Assembly (NCBI GenBank): GCA_004173455.1 | Contig: SECL01000009.1 | Location: forward strand, 1-64,000 | Source: Moraxellaceae bacterium | Lineage (GTDB): Bacteria > Pseudomonadota > Gammaproteobacteria > Pseudomonadales > Moraxellaceae | Length of the DNA: 64,000 nt | Direction: 5' to 3' | Part shown: positions 36,442-47,300 of the stretch, piece by piece | Numbering within the stretch: the first letter of the stretch is position 1 | Layout: every line of letters starts with the position of its first letter | Position numbers and translations under genes: made by a program | Notes under the pieces: model-generated | What the model saw: only the letters and a program-made list of their open reading frames with translations | Told to the model about the DNA's origin: nothing | The model's database searches: none

Positions 36442-37719
36442 CTACAAGCGCAAATCGGAACTACCCATCGGCAGGACATACTTTAGGTCATACAGCACAT
36501 GTGCATCTTTGCCCCATGCGCGAATTTCATCGGCAGTTAAGGCCTTAAAATGCTCATGCGCTACGGCCAGAATAATGCCATCGTATTGGCCGGCGGCTGG
36601 CGCGCTGATGGGTTGCAAGCCATACTCATGGTTTGCTTCGCTTGCATCCACCCATGGGTCATACACATCAACCTGAATGTTATAGTCCTCAAGCTCAGCC
36701 ACAATATCCACAATTTTGGTATTGCGTAAATCCGGGCAGTTTTCTTTGAACGTTAAACCCATTAACAATACTTTGGCACCATCCACCACCATACGTTTTT
36801 TGAGCATGGCTTTGACCAGTTGGTTGGCCACATACGCGCCCATATTGTCATTCAGGCGACGTCCTGCCAGAATAATTTCAGGATGATAGCCAATAGACTG
36901 CGCTTTATGGGTTAGATAATACGGATCCACACCAATGCAATGCCCACCGACCAGACCCGGACGGAATGGCAAAAAATTCCATTTGGTGCCTGCGGCTTTT
37001 AGCACTTCTTCAGTATCAATGCCCATCTTGTTAAAGATTAGCGCCAGCTCATTAATGAGCGCAATATTGACATCACGCTGGGTGTTTTCAATCACCTTGG
37101 CAGCTTCAGCCACTTTAATGCTAGAGGCTTTGTGCGTGCCTACGGTAATAATCTGGTTATAAACCGCATCGACTAGATCTGCTATCTCTGGGGTAGAACC
37201 TGCAGTGATTTTTTTGATGTTGGTAACACGGTGTTCTTTGTCACCCGGATTAATGCGTTCTGGACTATAACCGGCAAAAAAATCCTGATTGAAAGTCAAC
37301 CCAGAATGCTGCTCTAAAACTGGAATACAGTCTTCTTCAGTCGCACCCGGATAAACTGTAGATTCATACACCACGATATCGCCTTTTTTCAATACCTTGG
37401 CAATGGTTTCGGAGGCTTTGATCAGCGGGGTTAAATCAGGCTGTTTGTAGTCATCAATTGGGGTTGGTACGGTGACAATAAAAAAGTTGCAGGTGGCCAA
37501 CTGGTTTAAGTCACAGCTAAATGACAGGCGTGGGCTGGCTGCAAGCTCTTCGCTAGACACTTCAAGCGTGTGGTCTACGCCACTTTGTAATTCACCAATG
37601 CGGGTTTGATTGATATCAAAACCCACCACATCAAATTTTTTGCCAAATTCTACCGCCAAAGGCAGACCGACATAGCCCAAGCCAATCACGCCAATTTTAA
37701 TCGTTGATAAATCTTTCAT
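36442..37719 (-). CDS. tviB: UDP-N-acetylhexosamine 6-dehydrogenase, TviB/WbpO-like
   Basis: The 425 residues have the UDP-sugar dehydrogenase layout: [17 protein letters not shown] (NAD site), [36 protein letters not shown] with the catalytic Cys (about residue 263), and [17 protein letters not shown]. It oxidises C6 of UDP-GlcNAc or UDP-GalNAc to the uronate. The same type of gene opens the variable part of Acinetobacter capsule loci (named gna there). It follows wzc directly, with GGGGA 7 bases before its ATG, and feeds the WbpP- and WbpB-type enzymes downstream. Confidence 0.92.
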   Translation of the reverse strand: MKDLSTIKIGVIGLGYVGLPLAVEFGKKFDVVGFDINQTRIGELQSGVDHTLEVSSEELAASPRLSFSCDLNQLATCNFFIVTVPTPIDDYKQPDLTPLIKASETIAKVLKKGDIVVYESTVYPGATEEDCIPVLEQHSGLTFNQDFFAGYSPERINPGDKEHRVTNIKKITAGSTPEIADLVDAVYNQIITVGTHKASSIKVAEAAKVIENTQRDVNIALINELALIFNKMGIDTEEVLKAAGTKWNFLPFRPGLVGGHCIGVDPYYLTHKAQSIGYHPEIILAGRRLNDNMGAYVANQLVKAMLKKRMVVDGAKVLLMGLTFKENCPDLRNTKIVDIVAELEDYNIQVDVYDPWVDASEANHEYGLQPISAPAAGQYDGIILAVAHEHFKALTADEIRAWGKDAHVLYDLKYVLPMGSSDLRL

Positions 37720-37763
37720 GTCACATCCCCAAAATTAAATCATTATCCCTGAATCAAGCCTTA

Positions 37764-39947
37764 TTATGACTTGGAACGGTATTTGTAAGTGTATGAATAT
37801 CCTTCACTTTCTAGTGCGCCCTGTGGCACGTCATTAAGCACCAGACCATGCACATTCTGGCCTGAATGCTGCAAGCGTGACATGCACAGCTTGATTTCCT
37901 TGATCGGTGTTTTGCCATAACGAGCGACCAATAGGTTTAAACCGGTATATTTACTGATGATAATGCCATCGGTGACGGCCAGCAGCGGTGGCGAATCAAT
38001 AATGACATGGTCATAATGCTCGGAGGCTTCTTTCAGGAAATTTTCAAACGCAGGATTAAGCAATAATTCGGAAGGATTGGCCGGTGTTTTGCCTTTACTA
38101 ATAAAAGATAATCCTTTGATCGCAGTGTTCTGAATCATATCCTGCGCCGCTGTAATATCGCCTGCCAAATAATCCGCCAGTCCATTAACTGGATTGGCGT
38201 CAAAGTATTTATGCATGTGACCACGGCGCATATCGGCATCAATTAACAGAACAATTTTGCCCGTTTGCGCCAAAATGGTGGCCAGATTGGCACAAATAAA
38301 CGACTTACCAATTTCCGGGGCTGGCCCGGTTATTAACACCACGTTGTTCTTGGCATTCTTTTGGGCAAAATACAACACGGTGCGCAAGCTACGCAGGCTT
38401 TCCAGTGTCAGGTCTTCATGGTCCTCCAGTGCCAACAGTGGCAAGGATTTGCTTCTGACTGAACGGAATTTATCCAGTATCGGGCTATGCGCCAGCGTGG
38501 CATAAACTGGCAGGCTGGTTTGTGCTTCAATATTTTCGGCATCTTTCACACCACTACTCAGCATGTTTCTCAGCAAGGCTAATAGCACGCCGACAAAACC
38601 GCCCAGAAATACTGACAGGATCAGCACCATCAGTGGCTTGGGCTGTACAGGTTTGAGCGGCAAAATAGCCGGATCGACCACATGCGCGTTGCCAAGCTGA
38701 CCGGCTTTAACCACTTTGAGTTGCTGGTAACTGTTCAGCAAGCTGGTGTACAACTCGGTGTTAATTTGTACATCACGGTACAGTTGCAGGTACTGGCGCT
38801 GTATTTCTGGCAAGCGATTTAGACGCTCATTGAGTTCTTTGGTGCGGTCTGCAATGGTGGCCAACTGATCAGTGATTTGTTTCATGAGCGGAAAATCACT
38901 GGTATATTTGGCACCCAGCTCGGCACGTTTTTGTTCCAGTTCAATCCGGCGCGTTTCCAGATCAACATTCTGGGTCAGCAGTAACTCAGATTCCTTGTTG
39001 ACATCAATAGTGTCATTTTTTTCGCGGAACTGGTTAAAACGGTTCTCAGATTTTTCCAGCTGTGCTTTCAGTTCGGGCAATTGCTTGTCCAAAAATGCCA
39101 AGGTGTTCTGGCTTTCAGCAGATTTTCGGGTCAGGTTCTGTTCCAGATAGACGCTTAGAATTTCATTTAAGGTATCGGTAATCAGTAATTTGTCATTACC
39201 CGTGTAATTGACAGCAATAATACCGGTAAGCTTGCCTTTTTCTGCTGCACTAAGCTGGCCATTAATCCGGTCTACCATGGTTTGCAGGGCAATCTGGCTA
39301 ATATTAAAATTGCTGCCCGCGACAGCAAGGGTTTTATTAATAGTGAGCTGTAACAGGCCACCCGATACCATCTGCGATAGGGGCTGCCCTACCCGGCCTT
39401 TAACCATTTCACCGGTAGGCAGGCTAAGCTGGTAGTTTTCATTGTCTACAAAGTGCAATTGTAAGGGCTGGTTAAGCAGATAGGCAGGCACCTTAAGCCG
39501 GCTAATATGCAGCTCTAAACCTTGGTTACTGGTCAATACCACTTGCGATGGACTGTGGGTGTTCTGGTATTGGGTGTGCTTAAATAACCGATTGCTTAAG
39601 GTGTTGTCGAGACTCTGGACGGAAATATCCAGATTAAGGTTTTCAATCACCTTGGACAGAACATAACGCGATTTTAATAGCTCGACCTCGGTCTGGGCAG
39701 GCGATTGCACTTCCATCAGGTTGGCCACATCACCTAACAAGGCAGTGGACATATTTTTGCTGTCTTCTACCTGAATCAGGCCATTTACTGCATAGGTTGG
39801 ACTGGTAATACGCAGGTATAATAATGCCAAAAGCAGCGCAAGCACTACACAGGCAACTATGATTTTCCATTGACGCAAGAGCATAAAAAATAATTGCTTG
39901 AGATCAATGCTGTCGTCTGTATAAGTGCCTTGGTTTTGCCCGCTCAT
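37764..39947 (-). CDS. wzc: Capsule co-polymerase and tyrosine autokinase Wzc
   Basis: The 727 residues contain two transmembrane helices (about 31-50 and 435-455) around a periplasmic coiled-coil domain (Wzz fold), then a cytoplasmic BY-kinase with Walker A GPAPEIGKS (near 545), Walker A' VLLIDADMRRG and Walker B HVIIDSPP. The C-terminal tail EGYSYTYKYRSKS supplies the tyrosine cluster for autophosphorylation, though with only three Tyr. Wzc controls chain length with Wzy and is dephosphorylated by Wzb. A stem-loop separates it from wzb. Confidence 0.95.
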   Translation of the reverse strand: MSGQNQGTYTDDSIDLKQLFFMLLRQWKIIVACVVLALLLALLYLRITSPTYAVNGLIQVEDSKNMSTALLGDVANLMEVQSPAQTEVELLKSRYVLSKVIENLNLDISVQSLDNTLSNRLFKHTQYQNTHSPSQVVLTSNQGLELHISRLKVPAYLLNQPLQLHFVDNENYQLSLPTGEMVKGRVGQPLSQMVSGGLLQLTINKTLAVAGSNFNISQIALQTMVDRINGQLSAAEKGKLTGIIAVNYTGNDKLLITDTLNEILSVYLEQNLTRKSAESQNTLAFLDKQLPELKAQLEKSENRFNQFREKNDTIDVNKESELLLTQNVDLETRRIELEQKRAELGAKYTSDFPLMKQITDQLATIADRTKELNERLNRLPEIQRQYLQLYRDVQINTELYTSLLNSYQQLKVVKAGQLGNAHVVDPAILPLKPVQPKPLMVLILSVFLGGFVGVLLALLRNMLSSGVKDAENIEAQTSLPVYATLAHSPILDKFRSVRSKSLPLLALEDHEDLTLESLRSLRTVLYFAQKNAKNNVVLITGPAPEIGKSFICANLATILAQTGKIVLLIDADMRRGHMHKYFDANPVNGLADYLAGDITAAQDMIQNTAIKGLSFISKGKTPANPSELLLNPAFENFLKEASEHYDHVIIDSPPLLAVTDGIIISKYTGLNLLVARYGKTPIKEIKLCMSRLQHSGQNVHGLVLNDVPQGALESEGYSYTYKYRSKS

Positions 39948-39997
39948 TATTTATTCCAGATCTTCAATTTATCAATATCCATGGCGCCGCTTGCCAA

Positions 39998-40026
39998 CCC
40001 GACAGTTGATTTAAATAATCATCGGG
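39998..40026 (-). other. Stem-loop between wzb and wzc
   Basis: CCCGA-N4-TGATT pairs with AATCA-TCGGG around a five-base loop. No T-run follows on the minus strand. It lies in the 134-bp spacer, so it may tune wzc expression or mRNA stability relative to wza-wzb. Confidence 0.5.
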
Positions 40027-40081
40027 CTGGTGGATCAAACACACTGTTATGGGAGTGTAAGCGACTATCATTGTAAAAACG

Positions 40082-40516
40082 TTACCCTACCAATTTGTCA
40101 CGCCAAGCTTGAATGCCGGCAATAATCATATCCTGTGCATACACAAACGCACTTTTAGGTTGCTGGTATGGATCAGGAATTTCCTGATGCTGCCAGTGCC
40201 CCAGCAAAAATGTCTTACCGCGGACAAAAGGCCACTGCTTTTCCAGCAGCTTTAACTGGCCTTTGGTCATCACAAAAATCAAATCCGCTTGCCTGAGCAA
40301 CTCGGTCGTTGCCTGTTGCGCGCGGTGCGCTGAAATATCAATATCCATGTCCTGCATCAGGCTCACGGCATGGTCATCTGCTGGATAATCGTGCATGGCC
40401 TGCAAACCAGCAGATATTATGCGTTTGTCTGGAAAATATTGCCTGAGCAGCCCCTCTGCCATGGGACTACGGCAGATATTACCGGTACACAGCACCAGAA
40501 TGGTTTCAAACTCCAC
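40082..40516 (-). CDS. wzb: Low-molecular-weight protein tyrosine phosphatase Wzb
   Basis: The 144 residues begin with the phosphatase P-loop LCTGNICRSPMAE (C-x5-R at about residues 10-16) and end with the general-acid region HWQHQEIPDPYQQP. Wzb removes phosphates from the Wzc tyrosine tail, allowing cycles of assembly needed for capsule export. The start is a GTG at 40516 with AGGATGG about 9 bases upstream, 17 bp after the wza stop codon. No in-frame ATG is nearby. Confidence 0.95.
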   Translation of the reverse strand: MEFETILVLCTGNICRSPMAEGLLRQYFPDKRIISAGLQAMHDYPADDHAVSLMQDMDIDISAHRAQQATTELLRQADLIFVMTKGQLKLLEKQWPFVRGKTFLLGHWQHQEIPDPYQQPKSAFVYAQDMIIAGIQAWRDKLVG

Positions 40517-40533
40517 GGTCTGTTGCCATCCTG

Positions 40534-41691
40534 TTAGTTGCCATTGCCAATCAGCTGTCCGGTTCGGATTGCTGTGGCTGAGGGCAGTAACAAGTTCAGG
40601 ACACGGCTCCAGCGCGCAAGGCCACTGGCATCGACATAAATAATGTCTTTCGGCTGTACGGCAAACCGTTGCGCCAGTGCCAGACTGGTAAATGATGATA
40701 AATCAAGCTGGTACACGGTGGCCAGATTGGTCTGGGCATCATCACGCAGTACATACACTTTGGCAGGATTGGCACTTAAAGGATTTAGACCTGCGCCTTC
40801 ACCAATCACATCTGCCAGACTCATGCCCTGCTCGCGCAGAATAAGCGGCGCTGGACGTCCGGCTTCACCCAAAAAGTAAATTTTGCGGCTTTCACGCGAC
40901 AGGATATGCAGCTCGTCACCGTTTTGCATATACAGCTGGTTGGGAGATAAGCCCTGTTTTTGTAAATCCAGCAGGCCAAACTGATAATTGACGCCCTGAC
41001 GGGTCAAACTAATGGCATTCAGGTCACCCGTATTGAGCATACCGCCCGCTGCACTTAATGCGCCATACAGATTGAGGGGTTCGTCTGAAATGACATACTG
41101 CCCCGGTAGCCGCACTTCGCCATCCACAAAAAACTTGCGGCCTTTAAATTGCAAGACCTTAATCTGGGCATCTGGTTGTTTAAGGTAATGGCTGAGGCGC
41201 TGGTTCAGTTCCCGCTGCAAGCTGGTGACTGTTTTTCCGGCCGCATGAATTTGTTTGATCAGCGGAAAAGACAGATTGCCTTCCTGATCCACTTTAAAGC
41301 CTACTTGTTCAGCGTTGATCGGTGTAACACTGGTTAATGGGGGCGTCAGCTCAGGATAAGCCCATAAATAAATGGACAGCACATCGCCTTTTTGTAATAC
41401 ATAATTATTGGCGGGTTGCTGGCTAAATAACTGGCTCAGTGCCTGATTAAAATTGGTTTGCGGTACAGCCAACTGGTTGACCAATTCTGCCGTTACGGGC
41501 AATAGCTGCACTTGCAGGCCATTGGCCAATGGGGTGACTTGCTGCGGCAGGTCAGGCAGGTCGTCAGTGCGAATACCCGGAACAAGGCTGCAACTACTGA
41601 TTAGCGTTGCACAAATTAGTGGCATTATCCATTGAGATGTTCTGCCCTGATACGCTCTAGCAGGACGTTTTAAGTTCAAAAAATATCGCAC
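40534..41691 (-). CDS. wza: Outer-membrane polysaccharide export lipoprotein Wza
   Basis: Wza forms the octameric outer-membrane channel for capsule. The 385 residues carry a lipoprotein signal ending ATLISSC (Cys about 34), a polysaccharide export domain (YVLQKGDVLSIYLWAYPEL), and SLBB repeats (KFFVDGEVRLPGQYVI and KIYFLGEAGRPAPLIL). The start is a GTG at 41691 preceded by AGAAGGA at good spacing; an ATG at 41625 would give a much shorter signal region. It is the first gene of the capsule operon, transcribed in the same direction as the sugar genes. Confidence 0.93.
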   Translation of the reverse strand: MRYFLNLKRPARAYQGRTSQWIMPLICATLISSCSLVPGIRTDDLPDLPQQVTPLANGLQVQLLPVTAELVNQLAVPQTNFNQALSQLFSQQPANNYVLQKGDVLSIYLWAYPELTPPLTSVTPINAEQVGFKVDQEGNLSFPLIKQIHAAGKTVTSLQRELNQRLSHYLKQPDAQIKVLQFKGRKFFVDGEVRLPGQYVISDEPLNLYGALSAAGGMLNTGDLNAISLTRQGVNYQFGLLDLQKQGLSPNQLYMQNGDELHILSRESRKIYFLGEAGRPAPLILREQGMSLADVIGEGAGLNPLSANPAKVYVLRDDAQTNLATVYQLDLSSFTSLALAQRFAVQPKDIIYVDASGLARWSRVLNLLLPSATAIRTGQLIGNGN

Positions 41692-41831
41692 TAAAGAGTC
41701 CTTCTGACTTAATACAACCGGTAATTAAATGACAAAAAGCAATCGCGTTTGGATTGTGAAAGATTCATAGGAAACTTGCAAGCGACGGCTTAATTTATCG
41801 CGCAGCTTTTTGTTGTCATTCCCATTAGTCT

Positions 41832-41852
41832 GGCTAAAGAATGCGTTTAGCC
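41832..41852 (-). other. Perfect hairpin in the capsule leader
   Basis: GGCTAAA and TTTAGCC form a 7-bp perfect inverted repeat around a 7-base loop, about 140 bp upstream of the wza start. It could be an operator or a leader RNA hairpin; no T-run follows. Confidence 0.5.
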
Positions 41853-41935
41853 ACAGTGATGGTTTAAAAAACGCGAATAGAACACATTTGCCGTAAAAAT
41901 GCACGCCTATTTTGGTGATTTTTAGATGAAATGCA

Positions 41936-41965
41936 AAAGCGCCCTGACCAAAATCAGCGCGCTTT
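41936..41965 (-). terminator. Terminator of the actP operon
   Basis: A 12-bp stem with one mismatch (41936-41947 with 41954-41965) has loop TTTTGG on the minus strand and is followed by TTGCATTT. It lies about 60 bp after the actP stop codon and insulates the capsule operon. Confidence 0.75.
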
Positions 41966-41999
41966 AAAATTTTACACGTTCAGGCAAAGCGTTGCTTAG

Positions 42000-42031
42000 A
42001 TCATTAAAACCTTGTTGATGGCTTTAATGAT
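42000..42031 (-). other. Inverted repeat over the actP stop codon
   Basis: ATCATTAAA (42000-42008) and TTTAATGAT (42023-42031) are perfect 9-base inverted arms; the second includes the actP stop codon. A possible mRNA 3' structure. Confidence 0.45.
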
Positions 42032-43787
42032 CCTGTGCGCCTGATGCCCCCACACCGGTCATGGAACGGACAAACTGCGCATCAAAGCGGGCTTTTTCAC
42101 GCGCTGCACGGTCTGATTTGTCGGTGATTGAGAAGAACCAGCAAGCGCCAAAGGACAATAGCATGGAAAACAGCGCAGGATTACTATAAGGCAGTGGCGC
42201 ACTGTCACCCAGTTTTAGGGTATCGACCCAGACGGCCTTGGTAAAGAAAATCAGTACCACCGCGCTGATGAGACCCAGCCAGCCGCCAATCGTCGCGCCA
42301 CGCGTGGTCAGACCTTTCCAGTACATCGACAAGATCAGTACCGGGAAGTTGGCAGATGCGGCGACGGCAAACGCCAAGCCTACCATAAACGCCACGTTTT
42401 GTTTTTCAAACACAATGCCCAAGAACATGGCAAAAATCGCCAGTCCGACTGTGGCCATTTTGGACACGCGCAGCTGGGAAGCTTCGGTGGTTTGGCCTTT
42501 TTTAAACACATTGGCATATAAGTCATGTGATACCGCAGAGGCTCCAGACAGGGTTAAACCGGCCACGACTGCCAAAATGGTGGCAAAGGCAACGGCTGAA
42601 ATAAAGCCCAAAAACCAGTTGCCAGCCACGGCATGCGCCAGATGGACTGCCGCCATATTACCGCCACCGATCAATTCCAGCTTGCCACTCATGGCCATTT
42701 TGGCAGTGTCGAGGTAAGCGGGATTTTGTGACACAAACAGGATCGCACCAAAGCCGATAATAAAGGTTAGCAGGTAAAAATAACCAATAAAACCCGTCGC
42801 AACCACCACTGACTTGCGCGCCTCCTTGGCATCTTTAACCGTAAAGAAGCGCATCAGGATATGTGGCAGGCCAGCCGTACCAAACATCAGGGCAAGACCT
42901 AAGGAAATGGCATCAACCGGATTGGACACCAGCCCACCGGGTCCCATGATTTTGCTGGCCTCAGCGCTGGTGATGTCATGCGCCGTGCCATAAGCAGCAA
43001 TGGCTTGATCGAACATATTGCTAAAGCTAAAGCCCACGGCCTTGAGCACCATAAACGCCATGAAGGTTGCGCCGCCCAGTAGCATGGCGGCTTTGATGAT
43101 TTGTACCCAGGTGGTGGCCAGCATGCCGCCAAACATCACATAGGCCATCATGAGCAGACCAACAATCACCACAGCAATATTATAATCAAGGCCAAACAGC
43201 AACTTGATGAGCTGACCTGCCCCGACCATCTGGGCAATTAAGTAAAACGCCACCACCACCAGTGAATTGACCGCAGCCATGGCACGTACCGGTTTTTCTT
43301 CTAAGCGAAATGATGCCACATCAGAAAAGTTATATTTACCAAGGTTACGCAAGCGCTCAGCCACCAGAAACAGGACAATCGGCCAGCCCACCATAAAGCC
43401 CAGCGAGTACAACAAGCCATCATAGCCGGATGAAAACACCATGGCTGAAATGCCCAAAAAGGACGCGGCTGACATAAAATCACCCGCAATGGCCAGTCCG
43501 TTTTGAAACCCGGTAATGCCGCCGCCAGCGGTATAAAAATCCTTGGTGGAATTGGTTTTTTTGGCCGCCCATTTAGTGATGACCAGCGTGGCCGCCACAA
43601 AAATCACAAACATGCTGATGGCAGTCCAGTTGGTGGCCTGTTTTTCAGCCACGCCCAGATCCGGCGACGCATAGGCGATGCTGGACAGGCAACCTGCCAC
43701 CGTTAAGCTAACCATGTGGGCTATTTTTTGACTTAACTGTCTAAAAGCCTGTCTTGTGTTTGAGGTTAAGGATGTTGAAACTTGCAT
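42024..43787 (-). CDS. actP: Cation/acetate symporter ActP
   Basis: ActP takes up acetate (and other short carboxylates) with sodium or protons. The 587 residues include a signal-like N-terminal segment ending IAYAS, then about thirteen transmembrane helices of the sodium:solute symporter family, with [29 protein letters not shown] as the conserved early block. I start at the ATG at 43787, one base after the DUF485 stop codon, with GGAG upstream; a longer in-frame start would overlap that gene. Regulation by CrbS/CrbR, encoded next door, is known for homologues in Pseudomonas and Vibrio. Confidence 0.94.
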   Translation of the reverse strand: MQVSTSLTSNTRQAFRQLSQKIAHMVSLTVAGCLSSIAYASPDLGVAEKQATNWTAISMFVIFVAATLVITKWAAKKTNSTKDFYTAGGGITGFQNGLAIAGDFMSAASFLGISAMVFSSGYDGLLYSLGFMVGWPIVLFLVAERLRNLGKYNFSDVASFRLEEKPVRAMAAVNSLVVVAFYLIAQMVGAGQLIKLLFGLDYNIAVVIVGLLMMAYVMFGGMLATTWVQIIKAAMLLGGATFMAFMVLKAVGFSFSNMFDQAIAAYGTAHDITSAEASKIMGPGGLVSNPVDAISLGLALMFGTAGLPHILMRFFTVKDAKEARKSVVVATGFIGYFYLLTFIIGFGAILFVSQNPAYLDTAKMAMSGKLELIGGGNMAAVHLAHAVAGNWFLGFISAVAFATILAVVAGLTLSGASAVSHDLYANVFKKGQTTEASQLRVSKMATVGLAIFAMFLGIVFEKQNVAFMVGLAFAVAASANFPVLILSMYWKGLTTRGATIGGWLGLISAVVLIFFTKAVWVDTLKLGDSAPLPYSNPALFSMLLSFGACWFFSITDKSDRAAREKARFDAQFVRSMTGVGASGAQDH

Positions 43788-43788
43788 G

Positions 43789-44205
43789 TTAGCGCACTCC
43801 CTGCTGTTGTTGCTCGTGAGCGTCGCCAGCTTTGATTTCATCAACCACCTCTTGAGTCAGGCGCTCATATTCACCATTGGCAATGACCGAATAAATAGCA
43901 CTCAGTACAAATGCAGCCACGATTACCCCAATGCCGAGCGGAATGCCCCACGTAATCACGCCACTAAACGAGCTGTGCAGGAAACCGGGCGCATAAGCCA
44001 CCAGTAAAATAAACCCAATGTAAATAATCAGCATGACAGCGGATAAACTCCAGCTGAGCATACGTTTTTTTTGAACCAGTGTTTTAAACTTGGGATTGTT
44101 GAGTACGACCTGAACATGGCTGTCCGCTGTGTCACTCCCTACGGCCGTAGTATTTTCTGTAGTGGCAGTGTCTGTACTGCCACGGCCTGTTGTGCCATTT
44201 TCCAT
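43789..44205 (-). CDS. DUF485 membrane protein, ActP partner
   Basis: The 138 residues have two transmembrane helices (about 52-75 and 88-112) in the DUF485 pattern [20 protein letters not shown] and [15 protein letters not shown]. This family (YjcH in E. coli) is encoded directly before actP, with one base between them here, and is thought to support the symporter. The N-terminal 40 residues are a Thr/Gly-rich tail. Start ATG at 44205 has GAGGTG 4 bases upstream; ten more in-frame residues upstream are not needed. Confidence 0.9.
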   Translation of the reverse strand: MENGTTGRGSTDTATTENTTAVGSDTADSHVQVVLNNPKFKTLVQKKRMLSWSLSAVMLIIYIGFILLVAYAPGFLHSSFSGVITWGIPLGIGVIVAAFVLSAIYSVIANGEYERLTQEVVDEIKAGDAHEQQQQGVR

Positions 44206-44306
44206 ATTACACCTCGCTTTTTCACAAACAGCCAACCGTGGCCGCTGGGCGTTTATTCGCCAATTTTATGCATTTGACAGTAGCAACTTGCGCTACACTT
44301 GAAACT

Positions 44307-44320
44307 TAGACTTTGGTCTA
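44307..44320. promoter_or_regulatory. Inverted repeat in the actP-crbS divergent region
   Basis: TAGAC-TTTG-GTCTA is a perfect short inverted repeat midway between the two divergent genes. It is a candidate operator, for example for CrbR, but it is short and unproven. Confidence 0.35.
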
Positions 44321-44369
44321 GAAGAGATTTTCACTTAGAAAACAGCGCTATCATGCAAGGATGACGTCG

Positions 44370-47300
44370 ATGGGTAGCATCATGAACAGTTGGCTGGTGA
44401 TTGGTGTTTTGGCCATTTATATTGCCGCATTATTTGCCTGTGCATTTTTTGGCGAAAAATATGCCAGTCGCTTGAGCCAGCATGGTCGTATGCTGATGTT
44501 TAGCCTGACGCTGGGTGTGTATTGTTCCTCGTGGACGTTTTATGGGGCGGTGGGTGAATCGGTGCGCAATGGCATTGGCTTTTTGCCGATTTATCTGGGG
44601 CCGTTATTGTTTTTGTGGTTTGCCTATGATGTGTGGCGCAGGCTGGGCAATATCCGCCAGCGCCAGCCTATTTCATCCATTGCTGATTTTATTGCAGCGC
44701 GCTACGGCAAGTCCGGTTTTTTGGCTGCGCTAGTCACGGTGCTGGCGGTGATTGCTGTTTTGCCCTATCTGGCCTTGCAGTTACGGGCGATTGCCTTGAG
44801 TACCGTGGTGCTGCTGGATCAGACAGAAAATGCGGCGATTACTACGCACGGGGTGTTATTGCTCACTGCGCTGTTGGCAGGTATTGCCATGCTGTTTGGT
44901 ACGCGTCACGCGGTCAATGGTGAGCAACAGGGTGGCCTGATGGTCGCGGTGGCTTTTGAGTCAGCGATTAAATTGCTGGCGCTGATTATCGTGGCGCTGT
45001 TTGTGCTGGTGTTTAGCCAGCACCCAGTAGCCCAGATTGGGCGCGATATTCGCATGACGTTTCAGCAAATTCAGCATCAGGGACTGCCCAGTTCTTTTTG
45101 GACACAAACGCTGCTGGCGGGGGCGGCCATGATTTGCCTGCCGCGCCAATTTCATGTGGCGGTGGTGGAGTTGAAAGACAAGCGCTATCTCAAAGGTGCG
45201 CGCTTCTGGTTTTCACTGTATTTAGTGCTGATGGTTTTGGCGATTATTCCAATTGCCAGTTGGGCTTTGCATATGCCCAGCACGATTTTGCCCATTCCTG
45301 ATGTGGCGGTGCTCATGCTGCCGGTCATGCACGAGCAAACTTGGCTGGCGTTGCTGGCGTTTATTGGCGGATTTTCGGCAGCCACTGGCATGTTGCTGGT
45401 GGCCACGCTGGCTTTGTCGATCATGCTCAGTAATGACCTGCTTTTACCCGCATTGTGGCGTTTTAATCTATTAAGTCGCCATGACCAGCGCTTGTCCTAC
45501 TGGATTTTGGTGATTCGCCGTCTGTGTATTGCCATGGTGATGCTGCTGGGCTTTGTGGTGTATCGCCTGCTGTCGGACATCAATCAACTGTCTGCTTTTG
45601 GGCTGCTGGCTTTTAGTGCGGTGATTCAGTTTGCTCCGGCACTCATTGGTGGGCTGTACTGGCGTGGTGGCAGTTGTCATGGGGTAATTATTGGCCTGAT
45701 TGCCGGATTTGCCTTATGGGGCTATACCCTGTTCTGGCCTGCGATTTTGCGCAATATGCCCAGCACGCATCAGGAATGGGCGTTGTCACTGCTGTATCAG
45801 GGGCCATGGCAACAGCACTGGCTCAAGCCCGAAAGTCTGTTGGGGTTTTCCTCACTAGACCCGCTGACGCATGGCGTACTGTGGTCACTGGGACTCAATC
45901 TGCTGCTGTATATCATGATGCCCAAATATAAGCGCCTCAGCATTGCCGAACAAATTCAGACCGAACGTTTCTTTGAACATGACGTTTATGCGGATGAAAC
46001 TGTTTCCGCCTCAAGCGCGAGTGTTAGTAGCAGTAATAGCCACCCTAGTAACGGCTACCTCAACAACCATGCTGTTTCACTACAACAACTGGAACAGCAA
46101 ACTCGCCTGACCATTGATGACCTGATTGCATTGTCCTCACGCATCAATGGGGCGCAGCATACCGAAGCGGCATTTATGCAGTTTGCCGCGGATCACCACC
46201 TGCCTTTTGACAAAAAAATGCTGGCGGATCATCGCTGGTGGCGTTTTACCGAGCAATATCTGGCCAGTGCTGTGGGCGCTGCCTCTGCTCGTACCCTGTT
46301 GACCACGGTATTGATGAACAACGGACTGGCCGTGGGGCAAGTGGTCAATATTCTGGATCAAGCCTCGCAATGGCAACGCTTTAACCAAAGCCTGCTGATG
46401 ATCATGATGGATTACATGACGCAGGCTGTGAGTGTGGTAGATGCCAACATGCGACTGGTGGCATGGAACAGACGTTATCTTGAATTATTTGATTATCCAG
46501 AAGATTTTGTGTATGTCGGCTGTCCGGTGGCCGACTTGATCCGTTATAACGCCGCGCGCGGTGAGTGTGGGCATGGCGATGTTGAAGAACATATTGCCAA
46601 GCGAATCATGTGGATGCGTGCTGGCAATCCGCACGAGTTTGAGCGCCAGCGTGCCGATGGTCGCATTGTAGAAATGCGCGGCCACCCGATTAGCGGCGGT
46701 GGCTTTGTTACTACCTATGCCGACATTACCGTGTTTCGCCATACCGAAGCCATGCTGGAAGCGCGGGTACAGGATCGCACCCAGCAATTGGAGCGTGCCC
46801 TGCGTGAACAACAATATGCCCGCCAGCAAGCCGACCTTGCCAATACTTCCAAAACCCGGTTTATTGCTGCCGCCAGCCATGACCTGCTACAGCCCATGCA
46901 CGCCGCACGCCTGTTTGCGGCCGCGCTGGAACATGCCGATCTGGCAGCGCCGGAACAGGAAACTTTGCAACAACTGGATCGTGCCCTGCATGGTGCCGAA
47001 AGCATTATGACCGCGCTATTGGATATTGCCCGACTGGATGGTAATGGCATCAAGCCCAACATCAGCGAATTTGCCTTAAATGACTTGCTGCATGATTTAC
47101 AGGTGCAATTTCAGCCGACTGCCGAACAGCGCGGCTTACAACTGCGCGTACACCCTACCCGGCTGTGGGTTAAAACCGATCCACAATGGCTACGCCGCAT
47201 GTTGCAGAATTTTGTCAGTAATGCCTTGCGTTATACCGCCCAAGGTCGGGTGATTGTGGGTGTACTGGCCAGTGGTAAGCAGCCTGAATGCTTACGGGTG

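Larger units (their letters stand above)
41692..42023. promoter_or_regulatory. Capsule operon leader and actP 3' region
   Basis: These 332 bp must contain the capsule promoter. I looked for a JUMPstart/ops sequence (GGCGGTAG) and did not find one. TTGCAA with CACAAT at 17-bp spacing on the minus strand is a possible but weak promoter. A perfect hairpin (41832-41852) and the actP terminator (41936-41965) are listed separately. No gene is present. Confidence 0.45.

Noticed and set aside
41692..42023. JUMPstart/ops element before wza
   Set aside because: GGCGGTAG or a close variant is not present on the minus strand.
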